A DNA stretch of 64,000 bases. It comes from Phocoena phocoena (taxonomy: Eukaryota; Chordata; Mammalia; Artiodactyla; Phocoenidae). Positions within the stretch are counted from its first letter, which is position 1, and the number at the start of each line of letters is the position of its first letter. Location: positions 33,802,842 to 33,866,841 of the forward strand of contig NC_089232.1 in assembly GCF_963924675.1 (NCBI RefSeq). The letters run 5' to 3'. The notes beneath the pieces are model-generated. The model made no database searches. It was given only the letters and a program-made list of their open reading frames with translations, and was not told the DNA's origin. Positions 23,849 through 35,215 of the stretch are shown one piece after another. The translations under genes and the position numbers were made by a program.

Positions 23849-24060
23849 TTTTTTTTTTTTTTTTTTTTGCGGTACACAGGCCTCTCACTGCTGTGGCCTC
23901 TCCTGTCGCGGAGCACAGGCTCTGGACGTGCAGGCTTAGCGGCCATGGCTCATGGGCCCAGCCGCTCTGCGGCATGTGGGATCTTCCCGGACTGGGGCAC
24001 GAACCCATGTCCCCTGCATCGGCAGGTGGACTCTCAACCACTGCGCCACCAGGGAAGCCC
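23849..24060 (-). mobile_element. Cetacean GC-rich SINE
   Basis: Minus-orientation SINE with a T run at the left and the reversed head at the right. A perfect 15-bp duplication, cctgacattagtttt, lies at 23834-23848 and 24061-24075. Its right duplication ends only 7 bp before the left duplication of the MYH9 retrocopy. Confidence 0.95.
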
Positions 24061-24082
24061 CCTGACATTAGTTTTATGGGAT

Positions 24083-24094
24083 AAAATCTACCAT
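24083..24094. repeat. Left target-site duplication of the MYH9 retrocopy
   Basis: aaaatctaccat here is repeated exactly at 27024-27035 after the poly(A). The preceding 'gat' and following 'aaaa' fit the L1 endonuclease preference for nicking at TT/AAAA-like sites (inference from the known mechanism). Confidence 0.92.
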
Positions 24095-27023
24095 CCCCCC
24101 AGCTGCAGGAGCTGCAGGTCAAGCTCACCGAGAGAGAGCGGAGCTAGCCGACAAGGTCTCCAAGCTGCAGGTCGAGCTGGACAATGTGACGGGTCTTCTC
24201 ACGCAGTCAGACAGCAAGTCCAGCAAGCTCACCAAGGACTTCTCCGCTCCGGAGTCACAGCTGCATGACACGCAGGAGCTCCTGCAGGAGGAGAACCGGC
24301 AGAAGCTGAGTCTGAGCCCCAAGCTGAAGCAGGTGGAGGATGAGAAAACTCCTTAAAAGAGCAGCTGGTGGAGGAGAAAGAGGCCAAGCGGAACCTCGAG
24401 AGGCAGATCGCCACTCTGCACGCCCAGGTCACCGACACGAGAAAGAAGATGGAGGACGGCGTGGGGTGCCTGCAGACAGCCAAGGAGGCCAAGAGGAAGC
24501 TCCAGAAGGACCTGGAGGGGCTGAGGCAGCGCTATGCGGAGAAGGTGGCCGCCTACGACCAGCTGGAGAAGACCAAGACGCGGCTGCAGCAGGAGATGGA
24601 CGACCTGCTCGTGGACCTGGACCACCAGTGGCAGAGCGTCTCCAACCTGGAGAAGAAGCAGAAGAAGTTCGACCAGCTCCTGGCCGAGGAGAAGACCATC
24701 TCCGACAAGGACGCGGAGGAGCGCGAGCGGGCGGAGGCGGAGGCCCGGGAGAAGGAGACCAAGGCGCCATCTCGGGCCCGGGCTCTGGAGGAGGCCATGG
24801 GGCAGAAGGCGGAGCCGGAGAGGCTCAAGCGGATCTGCACGGAGATGGAGGACCTCATGAGCTCCCAGGACGACGTCGGCAAGAGCGTCCAAGTGCTGGA
24901 GAAGTCCAGGCGGGCCCTGGAGCGGCAGGGGGAGGAGATGAAGACCCAGCTCAAGTTGCTGGGGGACGAGCTGCAGGCCGGCGAGGATGCCAAGCTGCGG
25001 CTGGAGGTGAACCTGTAGGCCATGAAGGCCCAGTTGGAGCGGGACCTGCAGGGCCGCGACGAAAAGAGCGAGGAGCTGGTCAGACAGGTGCGGGAGATGG
25101 AAGCCTAGCTGGACGATGAGAGGAAGCAGCGCTCTATGGCCGTGGCCGCTCGGAAGAAGCTGGAGATGCACCTGAAGGACCTGGAGGCCCGCATCGACTC
25201 GGCCAACAAGAACCGGGACAAAGCCATCCAACGGACCGGACGAAGCTGCAGGCCCAGATGAAGGACTAGCCTGCGGGAGCTGGAGGACATTGGCGCCTCC
25301 CGCGAGGAGATCCTGGCGCAGGCCAAGGAGAATGAGAAGAAACGGTAGAGCATGGAGACCGAGATGATCCAGCTGCAGGGGAAGCTGGCAGCTGCCGAGC
25401 GTGCCAAGCGCCAGGCCCAGCAGGAGCGGGGCCAGCTGGCTGACCAGGGGGCCAACGCCCTGGCGTTGGAGGGGAAGCGGCGCCCGGAGGCCTGCATCGC
25501 GCAGCTGGCGGAGGAGCAGGGCAGCGCGGAGCTGGTGAGCGACAGGCTGAAGAAGGCGAACCTGCACAGCGACCAGAACAGCCCCCGTCTGAACGAGAAC
25601 GCGCGGCGGCGGCTGCAGCGCCAGAACACGGAGCTCAAGGTCAAGCTGCAGGACATGGAGGGCACTGGCAAGTCCAAGGCCTCCATCGCCGCCCTCGAGG
25701 CCAAGATCGCACAGCTGGAGCAGCAGCTGGACAACGAGACCAAGGAGCGCCAGGCGGCCTGCAAGCAGGTGCATCGGGCCGAGAAGAAGCTGGAGGATGC
25801 GTTGCTGCAGGTGGATGATGAGCGGAGGAACGCCGAGCAGCGCAAGCACCGGGCGGACAAAGCGTCCCCCCGTCTGAAGCGGCTCAAGCGGCAGCTGGAG
25901 GAGGCCCAGCGGGCTAATGCCTCGCGCCGGAAACTGCAGCGCGAGCTGGAGGATGCCACGGAGACCTTGGACGCCATGAACCGCGAGGTCAGCTCGCTCA
26001 AGAACGAGCTCAGGCGTGGGGACCTGCCGTTTGTCGTGCCCCGCTGAATGGCCCGGAAAGGGGCCGGCGACCGCTCGGACGAGGAGGTGCACGGCAGAGC
26101 CGACGGGGCCGAGGCCAAAGCTGCCGAATAAACACCTCTTCTCCTGCTGCCCGAGCCGGATGACAACGACGACTCCACCTCCCCTCCCCTTCCCAGCCTC
26201 CGCAGCGTCCCTTCCTCCCTGCCGGGCGGCGCCACTATCACCTTCCTGATTCTGAAATGTCTCAAGTGCAGTGATGACCCCTTTCCGTCCTTTGCCGAGG
26301 GCAGCCCGCCCCTGCCGCAACGGGACTGTCTTCTCAGCCTGTTGGACTGAGAAGACAGGGTCCAGGGGCCAAGCTGGAAAGGCCAACACCTCTCCCAACA
26401 CCCTCGGGGACCAAATATATGTAATGGTTAAGGGACTTGTCCCCAGTCTGACAGCCAGAGCAGTGGAAAGGGCCAGGTGATCTCGAACCTACTCCAGGAC
26501 TGGGGCCCGAGGGTTGCTGATCCGCACTGTTGACAGATCAGTATGATTCAAGACTCTGCCATCTGCACAGATATTTTTAAAAGAAAAAAAAAGTTGTCTT
26601 TTCTCCCTCTAACTGTAATAAATGGTAAAATTCCAAGTCTTTATCACTGCCTTTCCTTTGTAACCACGTCTAGAAGAGAGTAGCTTGTCCTACACTGGTC
26701 TACACGGGTGCCTGAATTTCCCTGTATTCCTGTTTTGTTTATGCTGCATTTAGACTTACTTATGGCAAAGAAGGTTTATTTTTAAGGAAACAAACTCTCA
26801 AGAAATCATGAAGATATATAAAAGCTACATATGCCTAAAAAGCTCTGAATTCAGGTCCCAGTTGCTGTCACAAAGGAGTGAACAGAACTCCCACCACGCC
26901 CGTTTTTTATATAATGAATGTGCCTTAGCATGGTTGCAGCTGTCAACACTACAGTGAACTGGTTTACAGATGTTTTCCACTGAGCATCACAATAAAGAGA
27001 ACCTTGTGCTATGAAAAAAAAAA
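24095..27023 (+). pseudogene. MYH9: Processed MYH9 pseudogene (nonmuscle myosin heavy chain IIA), 5'-truncated
   Basis: An intronless copy of the 3' part of an MYH9 mRNA. The parent gene encodes the heavy chain of nonmuscle myosin IIA, whose rod drives filament assembly in the cytoplasm. What is seen: translated segments rich in coiled-coil heptads, starting [10 protein letters not shown], passing [10 protein letters not shown] and AEEKTISDK, and ending GDLPFVVPR, then a tail starting MARKGAGDRSDEEV and ending before TAA at 26129-26131. The tail fits MYH9 better than MYH10 or MYH14. Damage includes frameshifts near 24146, 24343 and 25230-25270, plus stops at 25016 (CAG to TAG), 25106 (GAG to TAG), 25346 (AAG to TAG) and 26045 (CGA to TGA). 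Two frames stay open for about 216 codons (24368-25018) and 231 codons (25352-26047). The motor domain and proximal rod are absent. The 3' UTR ends with AATAAA at 26991-26996 and an A run from 27014. It is flanked by 12-bp duplications. No promoter is evident. Confidence 0.95.
26132..27013 (+). other. 3' UTR part of the MYH9 retrocopy
   Basis: Follows the TAA stop relic. It holds two AATAAA hexamers, at 26617-26622 and 26991-26996. The distal one sits about 17 bp before the A run and is the one evidently used by the parent transcript. The composition falls from GC-rich coding to more balanced. Confidence 0.85.
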
Positions 27024-27035
27024 AAAATCTACCAT
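27024..27035. repeat. Right target-site duplication of the MYH9 retrocopy
   Basis: aaaatctaccat, identical to 24083-24094. The first A's merge with the poly(A) tail, so the exact boundary of tail and duplication is ambiguous. Confidence 0.92.
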
Positions 27036-27584
27036 TCTGGGATCTAACATGTTGCTGTCATCTGCACAAATCTGGAGAGCAAGGGGAAGATGGGAGGGAG
27101 GTGACCAGGCTAAAATCTCCTTGGGGACAGTCTCAGAATGCAGGAGAGGTAGGGGGTGGGAATGAAACATTTCAAGGAGTCCTCTTGCTTCTCCTTTTTT
27201 TCTCGCTTGGGACCAATTTTAGCCCACAGGTTTTAGAGGAGAGAGAGGAGAGAAATTAAGCAGGGAGAGGGAAAGAGAAGAAAGGAGTATAGGTGAAAAA
27301 CAGGGTAGGGAAACTCACAAGAAAGGTTATCTATGCACTTAGAAATACCAAAATGAAATAAAGCCCTCAAAAATGTCAGGAATATGATTTCGTATTTTTT
27401 CAATGAATTTCAAAGTCCTGGCTGGGGGAAATTTCCTCCTTAATATGAGTACATAAAGAACGGAGGCTCTCCAGTGGGTCAGCATGCTACACTTGAAGTG
27501 GCCTCTGTGGTCACTGAAATCAACACAGCATTCAAATACAGTTTTATGGTGTACTGACATCAACACTTTAAAAATATATATTTT
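27036..27584. other. Unassigned sequence
   Basis: A purine-rich patch lies at about 27230-27300. No gene or repeat family recognised. Confidence 0.45.
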
Positions 27585-28015
27585 TAAAAACCTTGTATTG
27601 AAATATCAATATATTTGACATATAACATTGAATAAATTTAAGATGTACAACATGTTAATTTGATTCATTTATATATTATAATATGATTGTCATTGTAGGG
27701 ATAACTAGCTTCTCCATTAGGTAATTATCCTTCATTTTTAGTGGTTGGAATAATGAAGTTCTAGTCTCTTAGCAAGTTTGATGTTTGTAATACAATATTG
27801 TTGTCTACGTTCACAATACTGTGCGTTAGATCTCTAGGGCTTATTTACCACTGGTTGTAAGTTTCTACCCTTAAACAACATCTTTATTATTCCCCACCCT
27901 CCATCCCCTGGTGGCCACCATTTTATCCTCTGTTTTCACAAGTTTGGCCTTTTTAAGTTCTACATATACATGATATCATGCAGTTCTTGTCTATCTCTGT
28001 CTGACTGACATCAAC
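27585..28015 (-). mobile_element. L1 3' UTR relic
   Basis: Reverse complement of an old L1 3' UTR: 'gatgtacaacatgttaattt', 'gatctctagggcttatttac', 'ccatcccctggtggccacca' and 'catgatatcatgcagttctt' appear in the order seen in other minus-strand L1 tails. Confidence 0.85.
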
Positions 28016-28274
28016 TCTTCTAGCTTAGAAAACTCTGGTTGAATCCTCAGGGGGCTCCCTTAGAGGGTACCTCAAGTCTCTGATTCGGTCTGTGGTCTCT
28101 AACGTACTTAAAGGGACCCAGGTAAGTTGATTTATTTTGGAAATCCATCTCACCTTCTCACTCATTCTCAGACATGGAACCTAATGTGAACTCTGTTCTA
28201 CTGCAGAAAGGCCAAGTGAGCTAAGCAGAAGATTTGTGAGATCTTTCATAAGCAGACTTAGTAAACATTCAGCA

Positions 28275-28580
28275 AACCAAGATATAGTTGACATACTGCA
28301 CTGTACAAGTTCCAGGTGTACAGCATAATGATTCGACTTACATGTATTGTGACATGACTGCCACAATAACCCTAGTTAACATGCATCCTCTTGCATAGGT
28401 ACAAAAACAAAAAGAAGAAAAAAAAAAATTCCCGTGCCGAGTGACAAGTACTCTTAGGATTTATTCTCTTAACGACTGTTGTATATATCATACTGTAGTG
28501 TTAACTATCGTCATCAGGTTCTACATTACATCCCAGTACCTAATTATCTTATAACTGGAATTTTGTACCATTTGACTACC
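28275..28580 (-). mobile_element. L1 3' UTR relic
   Basis: Reverse complement of an L1 3' UTR ('agttccaggtgtacagcata', 'catgactgccacaataaccc', 'catcaggttctacattacat'). An internal A-rich patch near 28410-28430 may be a local expansion. Confidence 0.75.
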
Positions 28581-30195
28581 TTCTTATGAGTCTTCACTTT
28601 GTGCCAAAATGAATACTGAATTCAGAGAAGCCCTAGGAGGGAACCGGTAGGCACTGAGAAGCAAGATGTAGGATGACTCTGGGGAAAGTTTCTGTAGAGC
28701 TATGACATTTATCACTGAGACAGGGAGAGCCACCATTCACCAAAATGCACATTCTTCTCTTCTTTCTAAGTACATAGCCACAGCCATGTTCTCCGTCCTC
28801 CCTCGCATCTAGGTTCACCATGGGACAGAGTCCTAGGCAATGCCGTGCAAGGGGAAGTGATAGAAACCACTTTCAGGCAGAGTTTGTTGAAATCTTCTGC
28901 ACATGCTTCTCCAAGCCCTTCTGGATGACTAGGATGAAATAGACCACAGACGCTTCAGAGAACTTGTGTTGACAATGTTAGAACCTCATTCAGCCTTGCT
29001 TGTTGAACCACCAAGTGGTTCCACGGTTGGAGGAACATCACCGTCATGAACAAAGAACATCTGCCTTGTCTGTTATGTGAGCAAGAAAGAATCTTCTAGT
29101 GTATCTCAGTTGTTCTACACTTCAGATTCTGTTTGTTTCAGCAGCTGTTTCCCTGATAGTCACTAAACACAATTTCATAGGAGAATATATGTGTAATTTA
29201 ATTTTATAATTTAAAAAAGAACAAACTGTTAAAAACCACTCTGCAGGTGTCTAACATTTTTTTCCCTGTGTCTGGACTTGTTGACAGGAGGCCTTGCAAA
29301 GGGGAGCGGGATGGGTGCTTACAGTTTTCCGGGTTCCCATAACACCACAATTCCAAGATCCCGTGACAGTTGGGGGCCAGAGCATGAATTGTTTAGATTT
29401 CTAAAATGGATCTGGAAATTTTATGTTTTTCCTGTTGGGGAAATTCTCTTGATTTATGATCACCATGTTTATATGTACTAAATCATACTGAAGTGTATTA
29501 AATATTTTGTTTTTTAATTTTGGTTGAGCAGGGTACTGGTCATCCAAATGAATGACTATTCACGAGTGGCATAAATTCCGAGAGGCATTTACAGTGGGTG
29601 TGCATTATTTGAATGGCAGAGGCAGACTGATGGTCTCTGGATCCCACGTGAGCACCAGGCAGTGCAGCAACAGCTCAGCAGGATCGCTCTCCAACCATAA
29701 ACTTGAGTTGTTATGATTGTTGGTAACAGTTGTACTTTAAAGCATGAAGAAGGGTTGTTTTAAAACTATGATCCATATTGTTCCCTGATCACAATTTTGA
29801 AAGGCCTTGATGCTTCTATGTCATGGTTAGAGCCAATGCATGCCCATATAACTGATGGAAACGCTTCAGTGCCACATTAATATCTACCTGCATGACCATC
29901 AGAGTAAATTCATTTATTATTTGAATATCTTAGCTGTCACCTCGTTAAAAATAACCGTTTACTATTCTCTTTGAAAAATGTTATTCCAAGGTTGCTGTTA
30001 TATTGTCTTCACACAAACGAGAAGCCCTCTACCCTCAATCATTTATCGATTTTACTCTACTCTCAGGACAGTGTTATGTACCAGAAATGTGGGGAAGAAA
30101 GAAGAGATGTGTAACATGGGTTCTACAGTCTTAGGATGGACACACTTAACATAAGAAACATTTTTGAACAGAGGTAGAATTTCATATTAGATTTG
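28581..30195. other. Unassigned, low-repeat sequence
   Basis: No repeat family or coding signal is recognisable over about 1.6 kb. Open frames are shorter than 70 codons. Confidence 0.45.
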
Positions 30196-30370
30196 CTCAA
30201 GAGGACCTTGAGTGTGGATTTGAATCATGTCCCTGGTATCTTCTAGCTGTATAACACTGAACAGATTATTTAATCCGTAGGGGCTCAGTTTTTCCATCTG
30301 CAAGACAGTTATGCTACTATCTTCAAACACTGTAGGTCAGATGAAGGAGTAGAGCATCTCTTATGATCCT
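30196..30370 (-). mobile_element. MIR SINE relic
   Basis: Reverse complement of MIR: 'gtgtggatttgaatcatgtc', 'tagctgtataacactgaaca' and 'ctcagtttttccatctgcaa' follow the MIR minus-strand order. Confidence 0.78.
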
Positions 30371-30799
30371 AACACCAGTCCTGGGAGAACAAGAAAATGG
30401 CTCACAGTTATCAGCCAATTCATCCAGCAGTAGATGAGGGGTCTTCACAGCAAAGGGAAGGCTTAAAAAGCAGAAAATTATTAAGGAAGACTCAAAAGAG
30501 GCAAGAAATAAGGACTCTAAACCTACAAGTGTAGGTGAGGGCCAACCAGGTCTAAGTAAGTAGGATTAAGAAAACAGAAGTGTGGCGGTTTGAACATGAT
30601 TCTGTACTATGTTCTGTGTCTGCTGGAGCATCTTATATGTGTGTTATGTCTCACCTCTGGTTTAGGAGGACACTCATAGATCGGCCACTGATTGCCAGTT
30701 CTTGTGAATTGAGTTACACTTTTAAGATCACTAGATTTCACAAAACACTTCCTGTCACTCAACTGACTTATTTGTTTGTTGTATACCATCTCCCCCGCC

Positions 30800-30945
30800 C
30801 CGGGAACTGTAAGCTCCAAGAGAACAGGAACATATTGTTTTACCACTGATAATTTTTTTCACTTATAAATCCTTAGTCCTGAGATCTGGAAAAGAATAGG
30901 CACTTGATATACATGTTAAATACATGACTGAATTAAATAAATAAC
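30800..30945 (+). mobile_element. L2 3'-end relic
   Basis: Matches the L2 3' end: 'aactgtaagctccaagagaa', 'aggaacatattgtttta' and 'gaataggcacttgatataca', then a 'taaataaataa' terminus. Confidence 0.75.
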
Positions 30946-31186
30946 TGGGTATCCATTATGGACAAATCACAGTGTTTTGGTCTGAGGCACCTACAAAAGA
31001 TGCTTAAGGCAGGTCCCTGCCATCAAGAGATGGGCTCTGTTGGGTCAAAGTCAATTATGCAGTGTTTTTGCTTGCAACTGACTTAGGGATGGGCTGAATT
31101 AAGGCAATATTGGCCAGTAAAACAAATGAATTTGGCTTCCAGAAGTTCTGAGGGAAAAAATTCTGGACTCTTGAGAGAAATCCAAG

Positions 31187-31235
<49 letters not shown>

Positions 31236-32084
31236 TGTCTCTCTCTCTGTCTCTCCCTCTCTTCCCCCCTCCACTCCTTTCCCTACCTTAGCCCTTGATG
31301 ACCACAGTCATCTTGAGACCACAAGACAAGACGAGCAGCATAGGAAGCAGAGTAGAGCTGAAAGAGTGGAGAGAAATGAAGGTGGGAGGCCCGTCACTTG
31401 ATACTCCACCCAATTTTCAACTCTCAGTTCTGTGAGTCCTTGAGCATCCTTATTGCATAAGCCACCGGGAGCTGGCTTTTGTTACTTCAGCCAAAGCATC
31501 ACAACTGACACCACCTGTTACAATTTCTCCCAGAGAATTGAGTAAAAAATATATGTGGTCAACAAGAACCTGCCAAGTAGTCTCACAAATAATCTTTCAA
31601 AATACTCCATGCCAAGAAGCATCATCTAAGGCTTCCTCAGATACAGGAAGACAGTAAGAAAGCCCAGTTTGATGGAATTAAGACTAGAACCTAAATCTTG
31701 CTGCTTTCGCTAAGAGAAAAAGAAAAAGAAGAACTATTGTACAGAAAAGGGAGTAGGAGTGCCTTGTATCCTTTGAGACTCTTAGTAACTGATGTGCACG
31801 TGGTAGTACAATATTTTCATCTGTACCCGCTTATCAGTTTTGTTTTTAAGAGGTGCTGGGTAATGGGTAGTGAAATAGGCTGCCCTGGTCACTCAATATC
31901 ATCTTGGTTATCCTGGACTGTTGGCCATTCTGCAGCTCTGTCCCCTCACAGGTAGAAAAGAGCACAGCAAAGAGATGAGATACAAATGGATCACTTCCAG
32001 TTCTCGTTGTTATCATGGCTAAAAGGTGTGAGAGAGAAATTTAAAACTATTGACCACTGGGAAATATTTCAAATTTAAATAATT
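30946..32084. other. Unassigned sequence containing a CT tract
   Basis: Includes the microsatellite at 31190-31262. The end 'ataagccaccgggagctggc' to 'agcatcacaactgacacc' (31455-31515) resembles the end of an old LTR, but I cannot name it. The rest is unidentified. Confidence 0.35.
31190..31262. repeat. (TC)n microsatellite
   Basis: Pure TC for about 43 bp, then an interrupted CT-rich part. The frames 31083-31274 and 31126-31401 are artefacts of this repeat. Confidence 0.95.
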
Positions 32085-32340
32085 TATAAACTCCTCCCAC
32101 CCCCCATACTCAGTCCAGCACTCTCTAGACCCTTCCCTGCTTATTTTCTCCATAGCATTTATTGTCTCTACATATTGTAGTTACTTAGTTGTTATAGTTC
32201 AGATCCTCCTACTAAATTGTAGGCTCCACGAAGGAAGGGATTGCTGTTATCTAGTTCACTGCTAATTGCCAGCATCTATGAGAGTACCTGCTACATAATA
32301 ACTAACTAATCAATTTTCGATGAAAGAATGAATGGATTTT
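32085..32340 (+). mobile_element. L2 3'-end relic
   Basis: L2 order is preserved: 'ttccctgcttattttctcca', 'tagcatttattgtctctaca', 'aattgtaggctccacgaagg', 'aagggattgctgttatctag' and 'ctgctacataataactaac', with a 'gaaagaatgaatgg' terminus. Confidence 0.8.
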
Positions 32341-33652
32341 TCATTTGCACAAGTATAAAACAATTGACATATTTTATAAATAGATTACAAATGCAAGGTT
32401 AAAACGACCTTCTCTGGTGTCTTCTTTTAGCTAACAAACAATTTTTAAACATGAAGTGACTTCTTTTAAAACTCAGATCCACTCAAAACATATTTAACTC
32501 AGGGAAGAGTATGTTCAGGAAAATGCAGATTCACTCCATCAGGGAGCAAGGAGAGAATGTGAAGACTTTTGGAGTACTGACTTGCTTTACATATCTGAAA
32601 ATTACAAAGATATATTGTTTTCCTATGCACTTTTAACTAGAGATGACCCATCCTCTATTGAGACTAGGATTACATACATATTAATTTTGAAAGTGCTGCA
32701 GTAAAAAAAGTCAGTGTTTTCAAACTTTTCCCTGGAAGAAATATGAGACAGAAATATACCACCTCTTAGGGTAATGCATGGTAATTTTTGCTTCTCTTCA
32801 CCAGGTGGTTCTTTCTTTGCCTGGCAAGGTTGCGCTGCCTTCCCTGGGCTGCAGCAACTTCCTTGGTTTCTCACCTCTCTGTTCCCCTTGCTTCTGCCTC
32901 CTCCCTCCCCTATTCTTTGAGAAGACATTGTGGTCCGGTGATCTGCAAAACGTTAACAAGTGCTGAACAAGTGTGGAATCCATACGATCCCTTGGGTCCA
33001 TTTGTTCCCCTAGAGTTAAATATACAGTTTCTTTCAACAAGTGCCATCCACTTCTTGTTCTAGGAGGAGATGCTTGTGAGTAAAACTCACTTCTGCACGG
33101 CTCACCATCAAGGATGGGCTTGTTAAACAGGTCATCAGAGGGCTTCCAGCTCTTGGTTGCTGGGGTACCATATTTCCTAAACAGAAGCAGGTAGTCAACC
33201 AGGGCGTTTATTTACTGAAGGTCAGGCTTTTGTATTATAAAAGCTTCTAGCAGATGTGATACGCAGTAAATTGCAGACCTAATCACTTTTTTTTTCACCC
33301 CAGAACGTGCGGGTGTATGAAATCAGCAAAGTCCTGCCTCTCTGTGATTTATAACCCACCTTTGACCACATCTTATCAGGTTCCCACAAGCCCCTTTCTG
33401 AGGCAGCTTGTGTCTGAATGACAATAGACAAACCAGCACCATTATGCACCCAAATCTCTCTCTGCATTCTAGACACCAAGATTACATCTGGAGTATTGAT
33501 TTATTGCTGCTTTCCCCCCACCCCACCCCAGGGACCAGTTTGTTCAGCCTGAACAAGATCTACTATTATTAAACAGAGTCAACAACTCTATGTGAACTTG
33601 GGAAAGAAATTATCATTGGCTCTCACCTTTCTAGCAACCCGGGCATATAAGG
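32341..33652. other. Unassigned sequence
   Basis: No family-level repeat and no convincing exon. Open frames at about 32.6-33.1 kb overlap on both strands and lack domains. Confidence 0.45.
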
Positions 33653-33667
33653 AAAAGCTTGCATTTA

Positions 33668-34021
33668 TTTATTTATTTTTCTTATAAATGTATTTATTTT
33701 GTTTATTTTTATTTTTGGCTGCGTTGGGTTTTCTTTGCTGCGTGCGGACTTTCTCTAGTTGCGCTGATCAGGGGCTACTCTCAGATCCACCACTGCGTTG
33801 CGGTGCACAGGCTTCTCGTTGCGGTAGCTTCTCTTGTTGCAGAGCACTGGCTCTAGATGCTCAGGCTTCATTAGTTGTGGCTCAAGGGCTCTAGAGCGCA
33901 GGCTCAGTAGTTGTGGCGCACGGGCTTAGTTGCTCCATGGCATGTGGGATCCTCAGGGCTCGAACCCATGTCCCCTGCATTGGCAGACGGATTCTTAACC
34001 ACTGTGTCACCAGGGAAGCCC
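33668..34021 (-). mobile_element. Long CHR-type SINE (older subfamily)
   Basis: Minus orientation: an A/T tail at 33668-33715, 'ggctgcgttgggttttcttt' next, then the reversed body and head up to 'accagggaagccca'. A 15-bp duplication with two mismatches, aaaagcttgcattta and aaaagctttcactta, sits at 33653-33667 and 34022-34036. The mismatches and CpG loss suit an older insertion than the GC-rich copies. Confidence 0.92.
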
Positions 34022-34036
34022 AAAAGCTTTCACTTA

Positions 34037-35187
34037 AATATTTAGACTGTTTGCTTGCCTCTGCTTTTCTCTTTTTTAAGTATGTAAAATAAGATAAAAC
34101 AGGCCTTGGGAAGAAGGGAATATTTGTCCTTTCTCAGATGTTAAAACACAATGTGCTTTCTTTTACGAACCACCCTGAAATGATTACAAATCCCTGCTTT
34201 GGTGTGTACTTCCGAAGCACCTATTGTATCTGTAGCAATGAGGTTTTATGACAGCTTTAACATTTTCTGCAAAATATATATGTTCTACCAGTAGATCATT
34301 TGGGGGAGCGATATAAATTTTACAGCACATCACAGTTTTATATCACTTACAAACGCCTGATGTAGGATTCAGATTAAGCGAGCCCCACATCCACGCACAG
34401 CTTTCTATTCTTCAGGGTATTTATGTTTGCCAGGCAAAAGGGCCTTTCAACGCTTTTCTCTTTACAAATGATCATTCCTACTCCCTGGTCACCTCTCAGT
34501 TTAACATCATTGGATCTGACTATTTGTCTATGGGAGATTCACCCCCATTCTCATCAATTTACATAGCAGACAATCTCTGCATTACGTCTGCTCTCTAACT
34601 CCCACAGATGGGGGTGGGTGGCCCCTCTGGGCTTGCTAGAATCTCTGAAGACCTGAGTAAGCTAAATGAAAACCAAAGAAGAAAATCTTTTTTATAGGGC
34701 TCTTACTTTCTTAACCCCCAGTTGGTTCCTATGGTCTGACATATGCTAGAGAACTTAAAAGTGGCCGCGGAACAGAATATTTTCAACCATAACTGCCTTA
34801 AGAGGTCTGGGCCCATTATTGCTAAATCTGCGGGAGAATTCTGGGGCCACGATCCCAAGGATTTAGACACATTGAAATTAGGAAAGAAGAGAATCAAATT
34901 CAGGTTCAAAGTGGTAGCCAGTCCTTTTGTTGCAGTTCTTACTAGAATGCCATTTTTGGAAAATTTTCTGCCACCTTTGTTCATTGGGTCAGGAACTGGC
35001 TGTCTTTAATATTTCTCATTTATATGAGGCCCATTCTTGGTGCTTGAATACCTGGAAGTTTCTCATGGAGGTATTTATCATAATGGATGAAGAAAAGTAT
35101 TTGTGTTTAGAGGCACAGTGGACATACAGAGTTTGTCTGTCTCACTGGGAAATTATATTCCCCCCTCCCAACTTCCGCACCCACGCC
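34037..35187. other. Unassigned sequence
   Basis: No repeat family or gene recognised. Overlapping frames at about 34.7-35.0 kb on both strands show no domain. Confidence 0.45.
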
Positions 35188-35215
35188 AAAAAAAAAAAAA
35201 AAAAAAAAAAAAAAA
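35188..35215 (+). repeat. Poly(A) run (28 A)
   Basis: An uninterrupted A run. No SINE or L1 body is recognisable upstream ('cttccgcacccacgcc'), so it is an isolated homopolymer or the tail of an unrecognised retrocopy. Confidence 0.9.

Noticed and set aside
24340..25119. A 259-codon plus-strand frame rich in Gly, Ala and Glu
   Set aside because: Out-of-frame reading of the retrocopy. The frame matching MYH9 is 24368-25018.
25105..26265. A 386-codon minus-strand frame rich in Ser and Arg
   Set aside because: Another antisense frame of the same retrocopy, explained by the same composition bias.
24353..26401. A 682-codon open frame on the minus strand, very rich in leucine
   Set aside because: It is antisense to the MYH9 retrocopy. 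GC-rich coiled-coil codons (GAG, CAG, AAG) read backwards give CTC, CTG and CTT leucine codons and few stops. It shows no domain and no independent start context.
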